A DNA stretch of 64,000 nt from Prevotella sp. (GTDB taxonomy: Bacteria; Bacteroidota; Bacteroidia; Bacteroidales; Bacteroidaceae). The notes under the pieces were generated by a model. That model was not told where the DNA came from. It did no database searches and saw only the letters and a list, made by a program, of their open reading frames with translations. The stretch covers positions 1 through 64,000 of the forward strand of contig JAEEHW010000076.1 in assembly GCA_016281055.1 (NCBI GenBank), in the 5' to 3' direction. The translations under genes were made by a program, and so were the position numbers. This document shows positions 34,786-44,215 of the stretch, one piece after another (positions within the stretch are counted from its first letter, which is position 1; each line of letters starts with the position of its first letter).

Positions 34786-34803
34786 ACTCTTTATAGAATT
34801 TTA

Positions 34804-34827
34804 GGAGTTAAGGAGATAAGGAGTTAA
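34804..34827. repeat. 8-bp tandem repeat (GGAGTTAA, 3 units)
   Basis: GGAGTTAA, GGAGATAA and GGAGTTAA lie just upstream of murD. A second simple stretch of ACTACT-type repeats follows near 34878-34905 in the same murD-mraY spacer. Confidence 0.55.
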
Positions 34828-34904
34828 GACATTACGCTTTATCTGATGGCTTTGCTGCACCAACAGCATTTGTCTTTACTACTTAACTACATAACTACTG
34901 ACTA

Positions 34905-36173
34905 CTATCTGATTTTCAGCGTTATTATTGCCAATGCCGCCATGCCGATGGTGACAATCCAGAAACGTGTGGTTATCTTTGATTCCAGCCAGCATCCGCG
35001 CGGCTTGTTGAGGAATACCTTGATGTCGTCTCCCAACTGTCCCGGTTTTATGCGGAATGCATCGTGTATGGGCGCACGCTTGAAGAGACGCAGTTTTTTG
35101 CCCCTCTTGTTGCCATATTTCGCCACCTGCACCTGCAGCATCACCGAGATGCTCTCCATGAGGAACACGAAGCAGATGATTGGCACAAGCAGTTCCTTGT
35201 GTATGATGACCGCCGTTACGGCTATGATGCCGCCGATGGCCAGCGAACCGGTGTCGCCCATGAATATCTGTGCAGGATATGCGTTGTACCACAGGAAGCC
35301 CACCAGCGCACCGACGAAGGCGCTGAGGAATATCACCAGTTCTTCTGACTGCGGTATATACATTATATTAAAGTATGATGCAAAGCCTATATGGCTCGAC
35401 ACATACGCCAGTATGCCCAGCGCTATGCACATGATGGCGGAATTGCCTGCACACATACCGTCCATGCCGTCGTTGAGGTTTGAACCGTTGCTGACAGCCA
35501 TCACCACAAACGTGGTCAGTATGACGAAGAATATCCATCCTGCTGCAGAGCGGTGCTCACCCATCCATGAGAAGAACACGTCGGTGTAGTTGAGGTTGTT
35601 GTTCTTGACGAACGGTATGGTCGTGGTCGTTGACTTCACCGGTGCACTCTTGTGAATCACTATCTCCTGCGAGTCATTCTTCTGCACTGCAACATTCTCG
35701 CGCATCACGGCATCCGGACTGAGCCACAGCGTGAGGCCAACAATCAGTCCGAGCAATGCCTGTCCTACAAGTTTGTAGAGAGGACGCAGACCGTCTTTGG
35801 TCACCTTCATCTTGATGTAGTCGTCGGCAAAGCCTATCGCACCGAGCCACAGCGTGGTGACTATCATCAGCAGCATGTATATGTTTCTCAGACGACCGAA
35901 CAGCAGGCACGGCACTATCGTTGCCACGATGATGATAACACCTCCCATCGTAGGCACGCCTTTCTTCTCCACGCCATAGGGGTCGATGGAGCGGTCGCGC
36001 TGCGCCTCCATGCCGCCGTGACGGCGCATCCATTTGATGAAGTACTCACCAAACCATACAGAGATTACAAGCGACATCACCAGCGCCAATATAGAGCGGA
36101 AGGAGATGTAACTCCACATACCCGAACCGGGAATGTTCCATTGTTCAAGAAATCTGAAAAGATAGTATAACAT
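34905..36173 (-). CDS. mraY: Phospho-N-acetylmuramoyl-pentapeptide transferase
   Basis: MraY transfers phospho-MurNAc-pentapeptide to undecaprenyl phosphate to give lipid I. The 422-residue multi-helix protein shows KKGVPTMGGVIIIVATIVPC, WLGAIGFADDYIKMK (the DDD-type aspartates), VVMAVSNGSNLNDGMDGMCAG and FMGDTGSLAIGG, then PIHDAFRIKPG-like KRAPIHDAFRI. It is longer than E. coli MraY (360) because of an insertion around residues 150-200 with VQKNDSQEIVIHKSAPVK. This insertion is common in Bacteroidetes. Confidence 0.96.
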   Translation of the reverse strand: MLYYLFRFLEQWNIPGSGMWSYISFRSILALVMSLVISVWFGEYFIKWMRRHGGMEAQRDRSIDPYGVEKKGVPTMGGVIIIVATIVPCLLFGRLRNIYMLLMIVTTLWLGAIGFADDYIKMKVTKDGLRPLYKLVGQALLGLIVGLTLWLSPDAVMRENVAVQKNDSQEIVIHKSAPVKSTTTTIPFVKNNNLNYTDVFFSWMGEHRSAAGWIFFVILTTFVVMAVSNGSNLNDGMDGMCAGNSAIMCIALGILAYVSSHIGFASYFNIMYIPQSEELVIFLSAFVGALVGFLWYNAYPAQIFMGDTGSLAIGGIIAVTAVIIHKELLVPIICFVFLMESISVMLQVQVAKYGNKRGKKLRLFKRAPIHDAFRIKPGQLGDDIKVFLNKPRGCWLESKITTRFWIVTIGMAALAIITLKIR

Positions 36174-36254
36174 CGTTTTTTCTTACAGTTTGCTCTTTTT
36201 TATGTTAATTTTCTTACGCCGATTCTTAACGGCTGTTAAATATTGCCTTGCTTT

Positions 36255-36339
36255 GCAATAGCATACCTTTTACGTTGTAAAAGCATAGGTATTACCATGT
36301 AAAACGATAGCTATTACAGTGTAAAAGCATAGCTTTCAT
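36255..36339. repeat. Array 3 of 22-bp-period palindromic repeats (4 units)
   Basis: GCAATAGCATACCTTTTAC, GTAAAAGCATAGGTATTAC, GTAAAACGATAGCTATTAC and GTAAAAGCATAGCTTTCAT are each separated by exactly 3 bp. The array lies inside the dcw run, in the murE-mraY spacer. It is not embedded in the 362-bp element. Confidence 0.85.
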
Positions 36340-36358
36340 TTTGTCATCTGCATGCTTT

Positions 36359-37810
36359 CTAAATTCCGAAGGCATTACGCAGTTCCTCGCGGTCGTCGAA
36401 GTGGTGCTTCACACCCTTCACGTCCTGATAGTCCTCATGGCCTTTGCCTGCCACGAGTATCACGTCGCCTTTCTCTGCCATCATGCAAGCCGTCTTGATG
36501 GCCTCGCGGCGGTCAACGATGCTGACCACCTTTTTCATCTGCTGCGCAGACAGTCCGGCAAGCATATCGTTGATGATGTCCTGCGGTTCCTCGAAGCGCG
36601 GGTTGTCGCTGGTTATGATTACGCGGTCGCTCTGCTTGACGGCTTCCTGTGCCATGAGCGGTCGCTTGCCTTTGTCACGGTTGCCTCCGGCTCCACACAC
36701 GGTGATGACCTTTCCCTTGCCGTTGAGCACTTCATGGATGGCATTCAGCACATTCTCAAGTGCATCAGGCGTATGAGCATAATCCACGATACCTGTAACG
36801 CCATCGTTGGAGCGTATTGGTTCCAGTCGGCCTGCCACACTCTTTAGCGTGCTCATCACCACGAGAATATCCTCTGGCTGCTTGCCCAGCATACGTGCTG
36901 CGCCATATACGGCGAGGAGGTTGCTGACGTTGAATTTTCCGATGAACTGCACTCCCACCTCATGACCGTCCATCTCAAGGTACATGCCCTCGAAGTGACA
37001 TTCCACGATATGCGCAGTGTAGTCTGCCATGGAGCGGGTAGAGTATGTCTTCACTGCAGCCTTGCAATTCTGCGTCATGACGAGACCGTTCTTGTCGTCG
37101 GCATTGGTTACGGCGAATGCTGTCTTAGGCAGGTCGTCGAAGAATTTCTTCTTTGCATCGCGATAGTTCTCAAACGTCTTGTGATAGTCCAGGTGGTCGC
37201 GTGTGAGGTTGGTGAAGATGCCGCCGGCGAATGTCAGTCCACCGATACGCTTCTGCGCAATGGCATGGCTTGAACACTCCATGAAGGCATACTCGCAACC
37301 TGCCTCCACCATGCGGTGCAGCAACTGGTTGAGTTCTATCGGGTCAGGTGTGGTGTGGCTTGCCGGCACCGCCTCTCCCTCTATGTAGTTGCATACGGTG
37401 GAGAGCAGTCCGCACTTGTGACCCATCGCACGGAACATATTATATAATAAGGTGGCGATGGTGGTCTTGCCGTTAGTGCCTGTCACACCCACGAGGCGCA
37501 GTTTCTTCGTAGGGTTGCCGTAGAAGGTGGTTGCTACTGTGCCTACGCAGTCCTCGCAGTCTTTTACACAGATGTATGTGACGCCCTCCGCCTTCTCCTC
37601 GGGTATCTGCTCGCATAGAACTGCCGCAGCTCCCTGCTCAATGGCTTTGGGTATGAACTGATGGCCATCCACCTGAGTGCCGCGCATGGCAATGAACATG
37701 GTTCCCTGCTTCACCTTGCGCGAGTCTATCTCAACGCCAGTGATGTCAACGCTGGTGCCGCCGACTATCTCTTCTGGCTTTATCTTCTGTATAAGTTCCT
37801 CTAATATCAT
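36359..37810 (-). CDS. murE: UDP-MurNAc-dipeptide--diamino acid ligase (MurE)
   Basis: MurE adds the third residue of the stem peptide, meso-diaminopimelate in most Gram-negatives. The 483-residue protein has [17 protein letters not shown] [56 protein letters not shown] and [16 protein letters not shown]. It also has the amino-acid specificity motif [14 protein letters not shown], where DNPR indicates diaminopimelate. Confidence 0.97.
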   Translation of the reverse strand: MILEELIQKIKPEEIVGGTSVDITGVEIDSRKVKQGTMFIAMRGTQVDGHQFIPKAIEQGAAAVLCEQIPEEKAEGVTYICVKDCEDCVGTVATTFYGNPTKKLRLVGVTGTNGKTTIATLLYNMFRAMGHKCGLLSTVCNYIEGEAVPASHTTPDPIELNQLLHRMVEAGCEYAFMECSSHAIAQKRIGGLTFAGGIFTNLTRDHLDYHKTFENYRDAKKKFFDDLPKTAFAVTNADDKNGLVMTQNCKAAVKTYSTRSMADYTAHIVECHFEGMYLEMDGHEVGVQFIGKFNVSNLLAVYGAARMLGKQPEDILVVMSTLKSVAGRLEPIRSNDGVTGIVDYAHTPDALENVLNAIHEVLNGKGKVITVCGAGGNRDKGKRPLMAQEAVKQSDRVIITSDNPRFEEPQDIINDMLAGLSAQQMKKVVSIVDRREAIKTACMMAEKGDVILVAGKGHEDYQDVKGVKHHFDDREELRNAFGI

Positions 37811-37832
37811 AATATTATATTATTGATTATTC

Positions 37833-40019
37833 TCATGACAGATACAGTGTCACCACCTCTCCTTTCTTTATCGCCGAACCGGCTGGTTTGCTCTGCTGCG
37901 AAACCCTGCCGCAGCCCTTTATATGAACCTTGGCTCCACGATTTTCTATTATATATACGGCATCACGCGCACCCATGCCTCTGACATCAGGCATCTGACG
38001 CATACTGCGTCCGCGCGACCTGCGGAGCTGAGCCCCGTTTCTGCGACGTGTGACGATACCCCAGATAGGGCTGCCTTCACTGCGCTCACCGTTCCATCCG
38101 CCTTCAACCTCGAAACCCAGACGAGACAGCACATAGTCGGCTGCCTGCAGATTGCCTGCCTTGGTGTCGGGTATCTTGGAGTAGTCCACATCGTGTGCAC
38201 CCTTGGCATTGTAGTATATGTCTTTTGCCATGATGCCCTCGGCTATGTCATGGAACACCTGTCCGCTCATCTGACCGCCAGATGCCGGGAGTCCGGCTTT
38301 CTGTATGCAGACGATGCATGAATAACGCGGCGCATCAGCAGGGAAATACCCTGCGAAGGATAGCAGATAATGTGTTACACCATTGGTGTTATAACCTCGC
38401 TCGCCAACCTTCTGTGCGGTGCCTGTCTTGCCTGCTACAGAGAACGACCGTGAACCTGCCGGTTTTCCCAGACCATAGTCCACAACCTCGCGAAGCATGT
38501 TCTGCATCTGCTTGAGGACATTGTGGTTCTTGACAATGCTCTGTCTGAGCACCTTAACTGGAAATTCCTCTATCGTCTCACCGTCACGCTCTATGCTTTT
38601 GACGAAACGAGGGCGAACCATCACACCGTCGTTGGCTATGGCGTTGTAAAACGTCAGCACGGAGATTGGCGGGACGTTGGTCTCATAACCTATGCTCATC
38701 CACGGCAAGGCGGTGTTACTCCAGCCCTTGGTCCAGTTGCCGTATTTATCACGCTCAGGATAACGTATGCGGGGCTTGCGGTATTCCTTGAACTTCAGTT
38801 TAAGGTCTTCGCCTATACCCACACGGTGCAGTCCTGCCACGAAATCTTCCGGACGGTTGTGATAGTATTTGTCTATCAGCAAACTCACACCGATGTTTGA
38901 ACTCTTCTGCAGTATCTGGGGAACCGTCAGAGGGTCTTTGTAACCACCCGACGTCCAGTTGTGGTCTTTCATCTCTGCACCATACATCTCGCGCTTGCCA
39001 CCGCTGCAGTCCACCTTCATGGTGGTGTCTATCTTGCCGTCATCCATCGCCACGAGGAAACTGGCTGTCTTGAACACCGAACCCGGTTCAAGGAAATCGG
39101 CCAGGGCATGGTTACGCAATTCCACGTATTTTCCTGTAGAACGGTCAAGGTCAAGGTTGACCATGGCCTTGATGTCACCCGTGGAAACCTCCATGACTAT
39201 CGCTACTCCTGTATATGCATTGTCCTTGCGCAACTCTTTCTCCAAGGCACGCTCGGCAAGATCCTGAAAACCTACGTCTATGGTGGTGACAACGTCACTG
39301 CCGTTGATGGCTGCGGAATCGACAACCGACACCCATTTGTTCAGTTCTTTCTTATAGTGTTTGAATCCCTGACTGCCTTTGAGCACGGAATCGCATATCC
39401 ATTCCAAACCAGAGAAGGCCCTGCCGTCACTCTTATATATATCGCCAACCACACATGATGCCAACGAACCGTAAGGACGGTTGCGAACCATGTGCTCCTT
39501 GGCGGTGAATCCGCTGAGACCTGGACGAAGACAGAAGATAGGCAACTGACGCACACGCTGGTAAGTGCTGTAATCCACACGCTGTTTCACCACGGGGTAA
39601 TAGCGTTTGTTCTCGTCATAGCCTTTCTTCAGGTGCTCCTTGAATTCCTCTGCACTCTTCTCAGGGAATATCTCGTGCAATCCTTCACAGAGCATTATGA
39701 GTCCCTTTGCATCATTGCCTTGCTTATCGTGCCACAGGGTATCGGCTTTGCCAGACTTGAGCGCCACGAAATCCATGTGCAATTCATATTCAGGCAGATT
39801 GCATGCTAGACGCTGACCGCCAGCTGCCAGGATATTGCCGCGTATGGGTTCTACAATGTCGCTCTGCGGCATGCGCAGCGAGTCAACCTTCATCCAGTAG
39901 TCACGCTCAGACGTCATGATGTAGAACCCCTTGCCCAATATGACAATGGCAAACAGCATAAACACTATAGAGAAAATAGTGTAACGCCACAACGAATGTT
40001 CTGATGCAAACTTACTCAA
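37833..40019 (-). CDS. ftsI: Septal peptidoglycan transpeptidase FtsI (PBP3) with PASTA domain
   Basis: FtsI crosslinks septal peptidoglycan. The 728-residue protein has an N-terminal membrane helix (YTIFSIVFMLFAIVILGKGFYI), a pedestal domain (DIVEPIRGNILAAGGQRLACNLPEYELHMD), and the transpeptidase domain. The catalytic motifs are SVFK at Ser314-Lys317, SSN at 373-375 and KTGTAQ at 531-536. The last 65 residues form a PASTA domain (QMPDVRGMGARDAVYIIENRGAKV). It works with FtsW. Confidence 0.97.
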   Translation of the reverse strand: MSKFASEHSLWRYTIFSIVFMLFAIVILGKGFYIMTSERDYWMKVDSLRMPQSDIVEPIRGNILAAGGQRLACNLPEYELHMDFVALKSGKADTLWHDKQGNDAKGLIMLCEGLHEIFPEKSAEEFKEHLKKGYDENKRYYPVVKQRVDYSTYQRVRQLPIFCLRPGLSGFTAKEHMVRNRPYGSLASCVVGDIYKSDGRAFSGLEWICDSVLKGSQGFKHYKKELNKWVSVVDSAAINGSDVVTTIDVGFQDLAERALEKELRKDNAYTGVAIVMEVSTGDIKAMVNLDLDRSTGKYVELRNHALADFLEPGSVFKTASFLVAMDDGKIDTTMKVDCSGGKREMYGAEMKDHNWTSGGYKDPLTVPQILQKSSNIGVSLLIDKYYHNRPEDFVAGLHRVGIGEDLKLKFKEYRKPRIRYPERDKYGNWTKGWSNTALPWMSIGYETNVPPISVLTFYNAIANDGVMVRPRFVKSIERDGETIEEFPVKVLRQSIVKNHNVLKQMQNMLREVVDYGLGKPAGSRSFSVAGKTGTAQKVGERGYNTNGVTHYLLSFAGYFPADAPRYSCIVCIQKAGLPASGGQMSGQVFHDIAEGIMAKDIYYNAKGAHDVDYSKIPDTKAGNLQAADYVLSRLGFEVEGGWNGERSEGSPIWGIVTRRRNGAQLRRSRGRSMRQMPDVRGMGARDAVYIIENRGAKVHIKGCGRVSQQSKPAGSAIKKGEVVTLYLS

Positions 40020-40123
40020 TTTCTATTTTATTTTCTTTTTATTCTCCTATTATTTCCCGTCATGTCCTGTTGTCGGACTGCACTTCCCTCATCATTCACA
40101 GAAGAGAGGGCAGGAACGGTGCG

Positions 40124-40765
40124 TTATTTCTCCTCTATCTTTATAAGATATGGTGGTTCGTCAGCTATGGTCAGCGTACTGTCACCACACTCTGCCAGTC
40201 GTTTCAGCACATTGCTCTCGCGGCTTGCCTCCGTCAACTGACTGGTGCACACTGTAGCCTTGTAGCGTGCATTGACAATTTTGGATTCCGTCTTGTCTAT
40301 CTCCACCAGTTTCTTCTGACACATATAGCGCAGACTTATATATATAATAATGAATGCGCCAATGAGCAGCACTACACCTATCTGACGTCTTATAAAGCGC
40401 GAGATGAAAGCACCACCCAACGTGCGCGACAGGGAGAATGGCGATGATGTATCCTGCTCCTCCTTGGCCTCACGCTCTATCACGTCCTCCAGTGTCTTGT
40501 TGCCAAACACTCCACGCAAAGAGCCTAACGGCGTGCCGTGAGATTCTTCTGAGTCTTCAGAGTTGTCAGGAGATTCTGAATGTTCTGAGTTTTCTGAGTC
40601 CTCTGAGTCCTCCGAATCCTCTGAATTCTCAGAATAATCGGAATTATCCGATTCCTCAGTTTCCTCAGAATACACCTTCCCATTCAGTTCATCGCTTTCT
40701 TCTTCACTTCCGTTCTGAATCTGGAAATCTACTATGTTCTCACTGTCACTCAATTTTCTATTCAA
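40124..40765 (-). CDS. FtsL-like division protein with an acidic Ser/Glu repeat tract
   Basis: The 213-residue protein lies at the ftsL position between rsmH and ftsI. A cytoplasmic part of about 125 residues precedes one membrane helix (RQIGVVLLIGAFIIIYISLRYM, residues 128-148) and a short periplasmic coiled segment (KKLVEIDKTESKIVNARYKATVCTSQLTEASRESNVLKRLAECG), which is the FtsL layout. Residues 33-75 are a tract of SEN/SED/SEH/SDN triplets written by a 9-bp DNA repeat. Typical relatives lack so long a tract. FtsL recruits FtsQ, FtsI and FtsW. Assignment rests on position and topology more than on sequence. Confidence 0.82.
   Translation of the reverse strand: MNRKLSDSENIVDFQIQNGSEEESDELNGKVYSEETEESDNSDYSENSEDSEDSEDSENSEHSESPDNSEDSEESHGTPLGSLRGVFGNKTLEDVIEREAKEEQDTSSPFSLSRTLGGAFISRFIRRQIGVVLLIGAFIIIYISLRYMCQKKLVEIDKTESKIVNARYKATVCTSQLTEASRESNVLKRLAECGDSTLTIADEPPYLIKIEEK
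40541..40669. repeat. Coding 9-bp repeat tract inside the ftsL-like gene
   Basis: About 14 units of 9 bp, for example CTGAGTCCT, CTGAATTCT, CAGAATAAT and CGGAATTAT on the plus strand, match the intergenic CNGANTNNT family. Because the unit is three codons, it stays in frame and encodes Ser-Glu/Asp-x. Confidence 0.82.
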
Positions 40766-40783
40766 TCAGATTATCAATTATCT

Positions 40784-41701
40784 TCATTCCTCAACTCTCT
40801 TCGCCCCTACCCTCAGTTTCGCACTTCGTGAGCGTGGATTGCTCTGCTGCTCCTCAGGTGTCGGCAATATCGGCTTGTTGTTCACCGCTGTGAGCGGAGT
40901 GTCAACCCTACCGTAGAAGTCTGCTTCACGACGGCCTTCAACATTGCCTGTCTTTATGATGTTCTTCACCATGCGGTCTTCCAGACTGTGATAAGTAATC
41001 ACGCTGAGACGGCCTTCCGGTTTCAACAACTCTGTGGCAGACATCAGCATTTCCTTTAAGGCATCCATCTCATGGTTCACCTCTATGCGCAGTGCCTGAA
41101 AGAGTTTCGCCATGTCTTTCTTCTCACGCTCGCGTTTGAAGAACGGCTGCACCACACCGAGAAACTCCTGCGTGGTCGTTATCTTCTGAGAGGCTCTCGC
41201 CTTCACTATGGCTGACGCTATGCGGCGCGATGTCTTCAACTCACCGTACAGATAGAATATATCTGCCAACTGCTGTTCGTCGTATGTATTCACCACATCG
41301 GCTGCAGTAATGCCAGCGCGTTTGTTCATGCGCATGTCGAGCGGTGCGTCAAATCGGAATGAGAACCCGCGTGTCTCATCGTCAAAGTGATGGCTCGACA
41401 CTCCAAGGTCGGCCAACAGTCCGTCTATCTTCTCTACGCCATAATAACGCATCCAGTTCTTCAGGTATCGGAAGTTAGAGCGTACAAACGTGAAATTTGA
41501 CACGTCAGCCGTTATGTTGCGCTCTGCATCCTCATCCTGGTCGAATGAGAAAAGCCTTCCCTTGCCGTTTAGCCGTTTCAGTATCTCGCGGCTATGTCCA
41601 CCGCCACCGAAAGTTACATCCACATAAATTCCGTCAGGCTTGATGTCCAAGCCATCAACACTCTCTGAGAGCAATACTGGTATGTGATATGTTTCTTCCA
41701 A
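40784..41701 (-). CDS. rsmH: 16S rRNA (cytosine(1402)-N4)-methyltransferase
   Basis: RsmH methylates C1402 of 16S rRNA with SAM. The 305-residue protein has HIPVLLSESVDGLDIKPDGIYVDVTFGGGGHSREIL at the N-terminus, LLADLGVSSHHFDDETRGFSFRFDAPLDMRMN, and the C-terminal SVITYHSLEDRMVKNIIK. All are family signatures. It follows mraZ, as in most dcw clusters. Confidence 0.97.
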   Translation of the reverse strand: MEETYHIPVLLSESVDGLDIKPDGIYVDVTFGGGGHSREILKRLNGKGRLFSFDQDEDAERNITADVSNFTFVRSNFRYLKNWMRYYGVEKIDGLLADLGVSSHHFDDETRGFSFRFDAPLDMRMNKRAGITAADVVNTYDEQQLADIFYLYGELKTSRRIASAIVKARASQKITTTQEFLGVVQPFFKREREKKDMAKLFQALRIEVNHEMDALKEMLMSATELLKPEGRLSVITYHSLEDRMVKNIIKTGNVEGRREADFYGRVDTPLTAVNNKPILPTPEEQQSNPRSRSAKLRVGAKRVEE

Positions 41702-41711
41702 ATCCTAACTA

Positions 41712-41774
41712 TAAACTGTAAACCATCCACCGTAAACTATAAACCGTAAACAGTAAACCGTAAACCGTAAACTA
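41712..41774. repeat. 7-bp tandem repeat (TAAACCG, 9 units)
   Basis: Nine 7-bp units (TAAACTG, TAAACCA, TCCACCG, TAAACTA, TAAACCG and so on) fill the spacer between mraZ and rsmH and reach the mraZ stop codon. Confidence 0.75.
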
Positions 41775-42212
41775 TCTCATCATCAGCTCCAGTTCGTCGG
41801 CAAAGTTCTCTTTTCCCTGCTCCATCTCCTTGGCTTTCTCTTCCGACCATATCTCGATGGTGTCACCTACGCCGATGAAGCGCACTGACTGCGTAACTCC
41901 GAGCATATCCTGAAAACGCTGCGAAAGGATAAAACGCCCATTGGAGTCGAGCGTTATCTCTTCTGCATCAATCACAAACTGACGGAACACCTGTTGCTGC
42001 TGTCTGTTCCAACGGTTCAGACGACTGCGCAGACTGTCCATCTGTTCATTCCATACCGATTCAGGGTAAAGCACAAGGCAAACCTCATGCACATCCTTAC
42101 GCAACACAAGCCTGTCCTCGCCAGCCGCCTGAAGCGTCTTGCGGAACACCGACGGTAGGAAAACCCTGCCTTTTGCATCGGTCTTTGCCTCTATGTTACC
42201 TAAAAATCGCAT
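41772..42212 (-). CDS. mraZ: Transcriptional regulator MraZ
   Basis: MraZ is a ring-forming AbrB-fold DNA-binding protein that regulates its own dcw operon. The ATG of MRFLGNIEAKTDAKGRVFLPS gives 146 residues. A farther ATG 15 codons upstream lies ahead of the -7 box and cannot be in the transcript. Both AbrB-like half motifs are present: DAKGRVFLPSVFRKTL and DSNGRFILSQRFQDML. Direct repeats resembling MraZ operator boxes lie just upstream. Confidence 0.95.
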   Translation of the reverse strand: MRFLGNIEAKTDAKGRVFLPSVFRKTLQAAGEDRLVLRKDVHEVCLVLYPESVWNEQMDSLRSRLNRWNRQQQQVFRQFVIDAEEITLDSNGRFILSQRFQDMLGVTQSVRFIGVGDTIEIWSEEKAKEMEQGKENFADELELMMR

Positions 42213-42232
42213 ATAATAAGGTGATTTGGTTG

Positions 42233-42240
42233 CAAAGTTA
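42233..42240 (-). promoter_or_regulatory. -7 box of the dcw cluster promoter
   Basis: TAACTTTG on the minus strand about 20 bp before the mraZ ATG. The -33 region is poorly matched and is overlapped by the GTGGGG repeats, which fits a regulated promoter. Confidence 0.65.
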
Positions 42241-42249
42241 CAAAAAAAT

Positions 42250-42265
42250 CCCCACATTTCCCCAC
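42250..42265 (-). promoter_or_regulatory. Candidate MraZ operator (two GTGGGG boxes)
   Basis: The minus strand reads GTGGGG AAAT GTGGGG, two boxes with a 10-bp repeat distance. MraZ in other bacteria binds direct repeats of GTGGGAG type with similar spacing upstream of mraZ. The boxes sit just upstream of the -7 box where the -33 element should be. Confidence 0.6.
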
Positions 42266-42344
42266 TTTACTTCTATTTTTTCACAAAATCACTGAATTTA
42301 TTATTATTTAACAGTTTGCAAAGCTATATCTCACTATAAAATTA

Positions 42345-42352
42345 TAATTTTG
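42345..42352 (+). promoter_or_regulatory. -7 box of gpmI
   Basis: TAATTTTG about 50 bp before the gpmI ATG on the plus strand. A TTTG lies 26 bp upstream, too far for a good -33 box. Confidence 0.5.
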
Positions 42353-42402
42353 CACTCGCAAAACGCAATTATAATAACAGAAACATATTATAGCGAAAAA
42401 AA

Positions 42403-43923
42403 ATGGCAAAGAAAGCACTTCTCATGATTCTCGATGGATGGGGAATCGGAAAGCACGGTAAGGGTGATGTTATCTTCAACACACCGACTCCTTACCTCGA
42501 CTATCTGCAGGCTGTAAGCAGCGTATCTCAACTTAATGCTTCGGGTGAAGACGTAGGTCTGCCCGACGGACAGATGGGTAACTCAGAGGTGGGACACCTC
42601 AACATCGGTGCGGGACGCATCGTATATCAGGACCTCGTGAAGATAAACCGCGCATGTGCTGACGGTTCTATCTCTCAAAATCCACAGGTGAAGGAAGCAT
42701 ACGAATATGCAAAAGCCAACGGCAAGAAACTGCACCTCATGGGACTGACATCTGACGGTGGTGTGCACTCTTCTCTCGACCATCTCTTCAAACTCATCGA
42801 GGTAGGCAAGGAGTATGGCCTGAAGGACCAGCTGTTCGTTCACTGCTTCATGGACGGTCGCGACACCGACCCGAAGTCAGGCAAGGGCTTCATTGAGGCT
42901 CTGCAGGCCAAGTGTAAGGAGAATGACGCAGCCATAGCTTCAATCATCGGCCGTTTCTATGCAATGGACCGCGACAAGCGCTGGAACCGTGTGAAAGAGG
43001 CATACGACCTCATCACCGCCGGCACAGGCAAGCAGTCTGCCGACATGGTGCAGGCTATGCAGGAGTCATACGACGAGGGTGTTACCGACGAGTTCGTAAA
43101 AGCCATCAGCAACTCTACCGTAAACGGCAAGATTGAGGAAGGCGACGTGGTTATCTTCATCAACTTCCGCAACGACCGCGCTAAGGAGCTGACACAGGTG
43201 CTCACACAGCAGGATATGCCTGAAGAGGGAATGAAGACCATCGCAGGACTGAAATACTACTGCATGACTCCATACGATGCATCATTCAAGGGTGTAGGCA
43301 TCCTCTTCCCTAAGGAGAACGTGGCAAACACATTGGGCGAATACCTCTCACAGCAGGGAAAGAAGCAGCTTCACACCGCTGAAACCGAGAAATATGCTCA
43401 CGTTACATTCTTCTTCAACGGTGGCCGCGAGGCTCCATTCGAGGGTGAGGATCGTGTTCTCGTAGCATCACCGAAGGTTGCAACATACGACCTCAAGCCT
43501 GAGATGTCAGCCTACGAGGTAAAGGACAAACTCGTAGAGAACATCAAGAAGGATATCTACGATTTCATCGTGGTGAACTTCGCAAACGGTGACATGGTAG
43601 GTCACACAGGCGTATATAACGCCATTGCAAAGGCTGTAGTTGCTGTTGACAACTGCGTGAAGGACGTAATCGAGGCAGCAAAGGCTACCGGATACGAGGC
43701 AATAATCATTGCTGACCACGGTAATGCCGACAATGCAATCAACGCTGACGGCACACCAAACACCGCTCACTCGCTGAACCCGGTACCATGCATCTACGTC
43801 ACCGACAACAACTCTGCTACGATAAAGGACGGCCGTCTGGCTGACGTTGCTCCTACAATCCTCCACATCATGGGACTGGAGCAGCCTGCCGACATGACTG
43901 GTGAAAACCTTATCACAGACTAA
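42403..43923 (+). CDS. gpmI: 2,3-bisphosphoglycerate-independent phosphoglycerate mutase
   Basis: GpmI interconverts 3- and 2-phosphoglycerate with a manganese-dependent phosphoserine intermediate. The 506-residue alkaline-phosphatase-fold protein shows [14 protein letters not shown] (metal Asp), [22 protein letters not shown] with the catalytic Ser, [53 protein letters not shown] and [10 protein letters not shown]. The end is followed by two hairpins. Confidence 0.97.
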   Translation: MAKKALLMILDGWGIGKHGKGDVIFNTPTPYLDYLQAVSSVSQLNASGEDVGLPDGQMGNSEVGHLNIGAGRIVYQDLVKINRACADGSISQNPQVKEAYEYAKANGKKLHLMGLTSDGGVHSSLDHLFKLIEVGKEYGLKDQLFVHCFMDGRDTDPKSGKGFIEALQAKCKENDAAIASIIGRFYAMDRDKRWNRVKEAYDLITAGTGKQSADMVQAMQESYDEGVTDEFVKAISNSTVNGKIEEGDVVIFINFRNDRAKELTQVLTQQDMPEEGMKTIAGLKYYCMTPYDASFKGVGILFPKENVANTLGEYLSQQGKKQLHTAETEKYAHVTFFFNGGREAPFEGEDRVLVASPKVATYDLKPEMSAYEVKDKLVENIKKDIYDFIVVNFANGDMVGHTGVYNAIAKAVVAVDNCVKDVIEAAKATGYEAIIIADHGNADNAINADGTPNTAHSLNPVPCIYVTDNNSATIKDGRLADVAPTILHIMGLEQPADMTGENLITD

Positions 43924-43935
43924 GTACATACTAAA

Positions 43936-44001
43936 CTCCTGCTATTCTGACAGGAGAAGGGTTTATATGTTAGAGCCGCACCACGTATGTGATGCGGCTC
44001 T
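43936..44001 (+). terminator. Terminator region of gpmI
   Basis: Two hairpins in a row: CTCCTG/CAGGAG, then AGAGCCGCA/TGCGGCTCT with inner CAC/GTG pairs. The second is the stronger. The T run after it is weak (TAATTAACTAACTA), so efficiency is uncertain. Confidence 0.65.
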
Positions 44002-44180
44002 AATTAACTAACTAACTATTATTTTCTACTACTATAGCGTTTGCCTTCGCAATTTCACAATTGTATATACAAACGACAAAAAAGTACAAGTAAACTTAAA
44101 CAGATGCAAAGTTACTGTGATTTCAACGAAAAAAAGGAGAAAAAAAAGCCAAACTGGTGTAAAATGTTGAAAAAAAACAT

Positions 44181-44188
44181 TATCTTTG
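44181..44188 (+). promoter_or_regulatory. -7 box of ung
   Basis: TATCTTTG lies about 28 bp before the ung ATG. It overlaps a longer TTG-initiated frame, which shows that the later ATG is the start. Confidence 0.6.
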
Positions 44189-44215
44189 CATTTGAATAAA
44201 TATTACACTATTGTT

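Noticed and set aside
42213..42257. Longer MraZ N-terminus
   Set aside because: The upstream ATG lies ahead of the -7 box, so it would not be in the mRNA, and MraZ proteins begin at MRFLG-like sequence.
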